In this document: positions 32,519-35,789 of the stretch, piece after piece
How the letters are laid out: every line of letters begins with the position of its first letter
Position numbering within the stretch: position 1 is the first letter of the stretch
DNA from: an uncultured Christensenellaceae bacterium
GTDB taxonomy: Bacteria > Bacillota > Clostridia > Christensenellales > Borkfalkiaceae
Assembly (NCBI GenBank): GCA_910587365.1
Contig: CAJUKJ010000013.1
Span: forward strand, 1 to 35,789
Direction: 5' to 3'
Length of the DNA stretch: 35,789 nt
Translations under genes and position numbers: made by a program
The notes under the pieces: generated by a model
What the model was told of the DNA's origin: nothing
What the model saw: the letters and a program-made list of their open reading frames with translations, nothing else
Databases searched by the model: none

Positions 32519-32548
32519 AAAACAGATTGCCTTTCGGCAATCTGTTTT
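32519..32548 (-). terminator. terminator of the collagen-like lipoprotein gene
   Basis: A perfect 13-bp stem (32519-32531 with 32536-32548) encloses a TTTC loop, with AAAA/TTTT at the ends, so it can act on both strands. It lies 18 bases past the leftward stop codon. Confidence 0.88.
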
Positions 32549-32565
32549 ATGTTTGTATAAAGTTT

Positions 32566-35500
32566 TTAGACAACAGTAATTGTCAATGTTGCGGTTTTAC
32601 CTTCATCGGGAATAATAACAATTTTCCATGTCGCGTTGTTATACGGCCAATAATTTACGTTATTGATAGTCATACCGGGATATTTAACTACGCCATCCTC
32701 AATACATACCTGAGGATTACCGCTGTCTGTAAACTCAAAATATTCTATATGACCGTCTGTAACCGTTATCGTCGTATTTTTATTCGACTTGAATGTATAT
32801 GCCACTTTTGCAGAAATAGCGTCATCCTTATAACCATTGGAAGCCGATATTTCAGTATAGACTATAACTTCACTTTGAAGCATTAAAGTAATTTCGCCCT
32901 CGCGCATATCTTTATTAAATTGAGCATTATTCTTAATAATGTAAGGATCTTCAGCAGTTTGTTCGCCAAGCTCTACGCTATAATAGCCGTCGGGAATAGA
33001 GAAGATTGCAACGCCGTTTTCATCGGTTGTTGCGGTTTTACCGTCAAGTACTAATGAAAGTCCAACAACCGCTTTGCCGTTATGCTTTACAGTTATCTTA
33101 TAGGTCTGATTTTTTGCGACGGTTACCGTCATAGAGCTGTCAACGTAACACTTTTTAGTTTTTGCACCTTGGAAGGTGTAACCCTCAACACTGCCGAAAT
33201 CAACGCTTATAGCGTAAATTCCGGGAAGCGTATTAATTACTACCTTGCCGTCCGCGTCGGTTGTTCCTTCCACATTGTTAACGGTTACCTTAATTCCTGC
33301 GGGAAGCTTATTCCCTTCATTATCAACAAGTGAGAGCGTGTAGTTTACTGCCGTACCCTTTTCGGTTTCGCTTAAACCTACTATTAAACTTCCGGAAGCG
33401 ACGGTAGCACTTATTTCGGCTGCGCTTGCCATGATATATAACTTATCTCCTTCGGCAACTTCGCAAGACCAATCATTATAGCTATTACGGAACATTAAAC
33501 CACTATTTCTGCCACTAAATTCAGCATTGTCGTAAACTGCAAACGTCACGTTGCTTCCGCCGAGATAGAACCATCCTGCCGAAGGCGCGGTGTATACGTA
33601 ATAAGTGTCATTTGCCGAATCGAGAGTAACTGTTCCTGCCGTCAATGCCTTAGGCACAGCCGCGGAACCGCCCTCGTCAGTATCCTTGCTATAAGCCCTG
33701 ACTTTAAAGCTGCATTCGCCCATTGCGCGAAGGTAATAAGTTTTTGCCTCAAATTTTGCTATGTACTTTGTACCTTGAACGCTTTTACTGTTGCCGTACT
33801 GATCTGTATTATCTTCGTACAAGTCGAGGTTAAGATTATTGCCTTCTATCGTATATAAGCCTTCCTCTGCAACGGTAAACGAATACCAGATATTCATTTT
33901 GTTCGGCTCGGTTGCCGTGTCCGCGCCAACAGTTACGGGAATAGGATTTTTCATTTCGCCCGGAGCATAATACTCTTCTAAGGTAAACTCAATATTTCCG
34001 TCGGTCGCGCTTGCTTTAAAGTAGTATGTATTCCAACCCATACCGACAGTTACATCTTGGTTATTCAATTTATTGTTTTTAGGGTCGCTAAGGTCTGCGC
34101 CAAGCCATGTAAGCGAAACATTTGTATCGCCTAACGTGACTTTATATTTTTTAGTTGAAGAAGATACAACGAATGAAAAATATACGTCGGTATTGGGGTC
34201 AGCAGTATGGCTCACATTTATTGTACCGTTATTTTCAATCATTTTTGCAGGATATTCAGCTGAACCGACCTCGGGAGGAGCTACTCTTTTTATCATTACA
34301 ACAAACGTAATACTTCCCAATTGTTCGGCTTCGGGAGAGTCTATATCAACTGAATAGTCATTCTGCGATTCACTGTCGATTATTGCAGCGAACTCACTGC
34401 AAGCATATCCACCGATATTGCAAGAAACTTCCTCGCTATTAAACATAACCTGATATTTAGCGACCTCGCCTTCCTCAACCTCAGGGAATGCTAAATAGCA
34501 ATAGTCCCACCAAAACGACCAACCAGCATCTTCTCCGCTTAGAGTAAACGAATACGCTATGCAGTCGCCTACTTCTAAACCTTCGCCAACGATATACGTA
34601 TCTTCATTCCCAACTAACTTTTCAGATACCAGGAAAGTATAGTCGTGATCATACTTGTCGGTTTTAGCTAAATTAATATCTTTATTAAATACATCTTTAT
34701 TAAATACGCTATATCCCTCTATTTCTACAGAATACTCGTCAAGCTCAACGCCGTTAAATATAGCGTCGCCGTTTGCATCCATTTCGGCTGTATATTCCTT
34801 TTCGCCCTTTACAAGCTTAACCGTCAAAACTTTTAAATGTTCAAGATTATCTAATTCTTCTACATTTTCAACAGAAATAGGAAAACCGATTACGTTTATC
34901 TTATAACTGTAATTAGGAATAACAACAAGTTCGATATGTCCGTCGCCGGAAGTACACTCGGTATAGCCGATACCTTCTACGTTACCCGTAGGAGGTATAA
35001 TTACTTTATATTCTTTACTCTGGGTATGTACGTGAGTGACTTCGTCGGGAAGTTTTACAAAAACAGGCGTTTCCGAATTGGAGAACGTAAGCAAAAGCCC
35101 TTTGCCGTCCTGGCTCATTTCAACTTTTGTAATGCTTACGCCATCAACCCCCTGAGCTTTTACGCCCGTATCAGTAGATCCTAAATACCAATTTCCGTTT
35201 GTGCCGATAGAAGGCGTTAACCCCGAAGCCCCGACAAGGCTTGCAAGCCAATCAGCCTCAGCCAGGGGCGTTCTTCCAGCCGCATACTCTGCGTCGCTGT
35301 AAATCTCGTATGCGGATTTACCGTTTGTACCATTCGTGCCGGGTTTACCGTCCTGTCCGTCCTTGCCGTCCTGCCCGTCTTTACCGTCCTGTCCGGGCGT
35401 TGCTGCGGAGTTAAGAACGTCTTTAAGCCATTGCTCATACGTCTTAGGTGTTTCCCCCGAAGGCACGTTTGCAACGTATTCATTGTATACGCCGAGCAGT

Positions 35501-35607
35501 GCGGAATCCTGCGAGCCGCCGCCCTTGCAGGCAGCAATGCCGAATGCACCTGTAACCATACAAGCCGCCGAGAGAAGCGCGATAAGCACTTTCTTTCCTG
35601 TTTTCAT
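32566..35607 (-). CDS. large surface lipoprotein with collagen-like segment and beta-domain repeats
   Basis: This 1013-aa exported protein is lipidated at Cys27 (GIAAC). Residues 72-98 form nine Gly-X-Y triplets (GQDGKDGQDGKDGQDGKPG and so on), a short collagen-like stretch. It is flanked by two related motifs, YEQWLKDVL before and SAYEIYSDAEY...ADWLASLVG after. The rest is a chain of probable beta domains, including two prealbumin/carboxypeptidase-regulatory-like repeats near the C-terminus (DNEGNKLPAGIKVTVNNVEG, then HNGKAVVGLSLVLDGKTATT) and a GLYTIEG-type domain seen also in the 962-aa lipoprotein. No catalytic motif is visible. The start at 35607 has AAAGGAG 6-8 bases upstream. Adhesion or envelope structure is likely but inferred. 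Confidence 0.87.
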   Translation of the reverse strand: MKTGKKVLIALLSAACMVTGAFGIAACKGGGSQDSALLGVYNEYVANVPSGETPKTYEQWLKDVLNSAATPGQDGKDGQDGKDGQDGKPGTNGTNGKSAYEIYSDAEYAAGRTPLAEADWLASLVGASGLTPSIGTNGNWYLGSTDTGVKAQGVDGVSITKVEMSQDGKGLLLTFSNSETPVFVKLPDEVTHVHTQSKEYKVIIPPTGNVEGIGYTECTSGDGHIELVVIPNYSYKINVIGFPISVENVEELDNLEHLKVLTVKLVKGEKEYTAEMDANGDAIFNGVELDEYSVEIEGYSVFNKDVFNKDINLAKTDKYDHDYTFLVSEKLVGNEDTYIVGEGLEVGDCIAYSFTLSGEDAGWSFWWDYCYLAFPEVEEGEVAKYQVMFNSEEVSCNIGGYACSEFAAIIDSESQNDYSVDIDSPEAEQLGSITFVVMIKRVAPPEVGSAEYPAKMIENNGTINVSHTADPNTDVYFSFVVSSSTKKYKVTLGDTNVSLTWLGADLSDPKNNKLNNQDVTVGMGWNTYYFKASATDGNIEFTLEEYYAPGEMKNPIPVTVGADTATEPNKMNIWYSFTVAEEGLYTIEGNNLNLDLYEDNTDQYGNSKSVQGTKYIAKFEAKTYYLRAMGECSFKVRAYSKDTDEGGSAAVPKALTAGTVTLDSANDTYYVYTAPSAGWFYLGGSNVTFAVYDNAEFSGRNSGLMFRNSYNDWSCEVAEGDKLYIMASAAEISATVASGSLIVGLSETEKGTAVNYTLSLVDNEGNKLPAGIKVTVNNVEGTTDADGKVVINTLPGIYAISVDFGSVEGYTFQGAKTKKCYVDSSMTVTVAKNQTYKITVKHNGKAVVGLSLVLDGKTATTDENGVAIFSIPDGYYSVELGEQTAEDPYIIKNNAQFNKDMREGEITLMLQSEVIVYTEISASNGYKDDAISAKVAYTFKSNKNTTITVTDGHIEYFEFTDSGNPQVCIEDGVVKYPGMTINNVNYWPYNNATWKIVIIPDEGKTATLTITVV

Positions 35608-35675
35608 ATTTATATCTCCTTTAATAAATTGCCAAATTTTGCACAAAATTGTTTAAATTTTATATTTATACATTT

Positions 35676-35704
35676 ATTCTATCACATATTTTTTAAATAT
35701 GCAA
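35676..35704 (-). promoter_or_regulatory. promoter of the collagen-like lipoprotein gene
   Basis: On the minus strand the -35 TTGCAT (35704-35699) and -10 TAGAAT (35681-35676) have a 17-base spacer. The leader is about 60 bases and ends in an AAAGGAG ribosome site. Confidence 0.7.
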
Positions 35705-35744
35705 TAAGTATTCATAAATTTTTTATAAATTTTAAAATAATAAT

Positions 35745-35786
35745 CCACCCGCGTAGCGGGTGGTATTTCATTTTCGGGCATAGCCC
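35745..35786. repeat. palindromic intergenic repeat at the window edge
   Basis: Hairpin CCACCCGC/GCGGGTGG (35745-35752 with 35756-35763) with loop GTA is followed by a smaller GGGC/GCCC hairpin (35776-35786). It looks like a dispersed intergenic repeat or a terminator of a gene beyond the window. Confidence 0.55.
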
Positions 35787-35789
35787 TAA

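Noticed and set aside
1..35789. CRISPR array or insertion sequence with transposase
   Set aside because: No regularly spaced short direct repeats and no DDE transposase-like protein were seen.

Overview
The window looks like a chromosome segment of a Gram-positive-type anaerobe of the Clostridia (Bacillota). Supporting signs are strong AGGAGG-like ribosome sites with some GTG/TTG starts, several lipoproteins with Ala-Ala-Cys lipoboxes, a complete V-type ATPase with a Na+-binding rotor signature, a DnaK-type chaperone set, and a NapH-like Fe-S/TlpA plus CLEC-motif membrane protein pair of a kind I associate with Clostridia. No 16S rRNA or other marker is present, so genus and species cannot be given.

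Layout: (1) 1-65, the 3' part of a tRNA-Arg(ACG). (2) about 68-6694, an AT-rich accessory island. It holds a leftward restriction-modification operon (N6-adenine methyltransferase, probable PD-(D/E)XK nuclease, unknown 193-aa protein), a non-coding zone with large hairpins, a promoter plus structured leader RNA ending in its own terminator, a 47-aa TTG-start ORF, an HUH-type rolling-circle Rep, a large serine recombinase, and another large hairpin. The island is flanked by 20-bp inverted sequences identical at 19 positions. (3) 6815-15475, a leftward nine-gene V-ATPase operon, order H/G-I-K-E-C-F-A-B-D, interrupted between F and A by a dispersed repeat. (4) 15584-16915, a MATE transporter, divergent from (5) 17174-19650, a polar amino-acid ABC importer whose binding protein looks circularly permuted. 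(6) 19703-21632, a leftward GNAT acetyltransferase and TIR-domain operon. (7) 21743-21951, an AT-rich gap with six DnaA-box-like 9-mers, a possible replication origin or DnaA-binding locus. (8) 22098-26072, grpE-dnaK-dnaJ, with a second copy of the V-ATPase dispersed repeat before dnaJ. (9) 26361-32385, two convergent transcription units encoding a TlpA-thioredoxin lipoprotein and a small lipoprotein, facing a NapH-like Fe-S/TlpA fusion and a CLEC-motif membrane protein. (10) 32566-35607, a large lipoprotein with a collagen-like segment.

How the genes work together: the island carries its own replication/mobility functions (Rep and recombinase) and an R-M cargo that could stabilise it. The V-ATPase probably couples ATP to Na+ movement. 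Region 9 has the parts for passing electrons from cytoplasmic Fe-S carriers across the membrane to extracellular thioredoxin domains. The best candidates for new biology are the circularly permuted binding protein, the TIR/degenerate-methyltransferase fusion, the Fe-S/TlpA redox cluster, the DnaA-box cluster far from dnaA, and the attenuator-like leader RNA ahead of rep.
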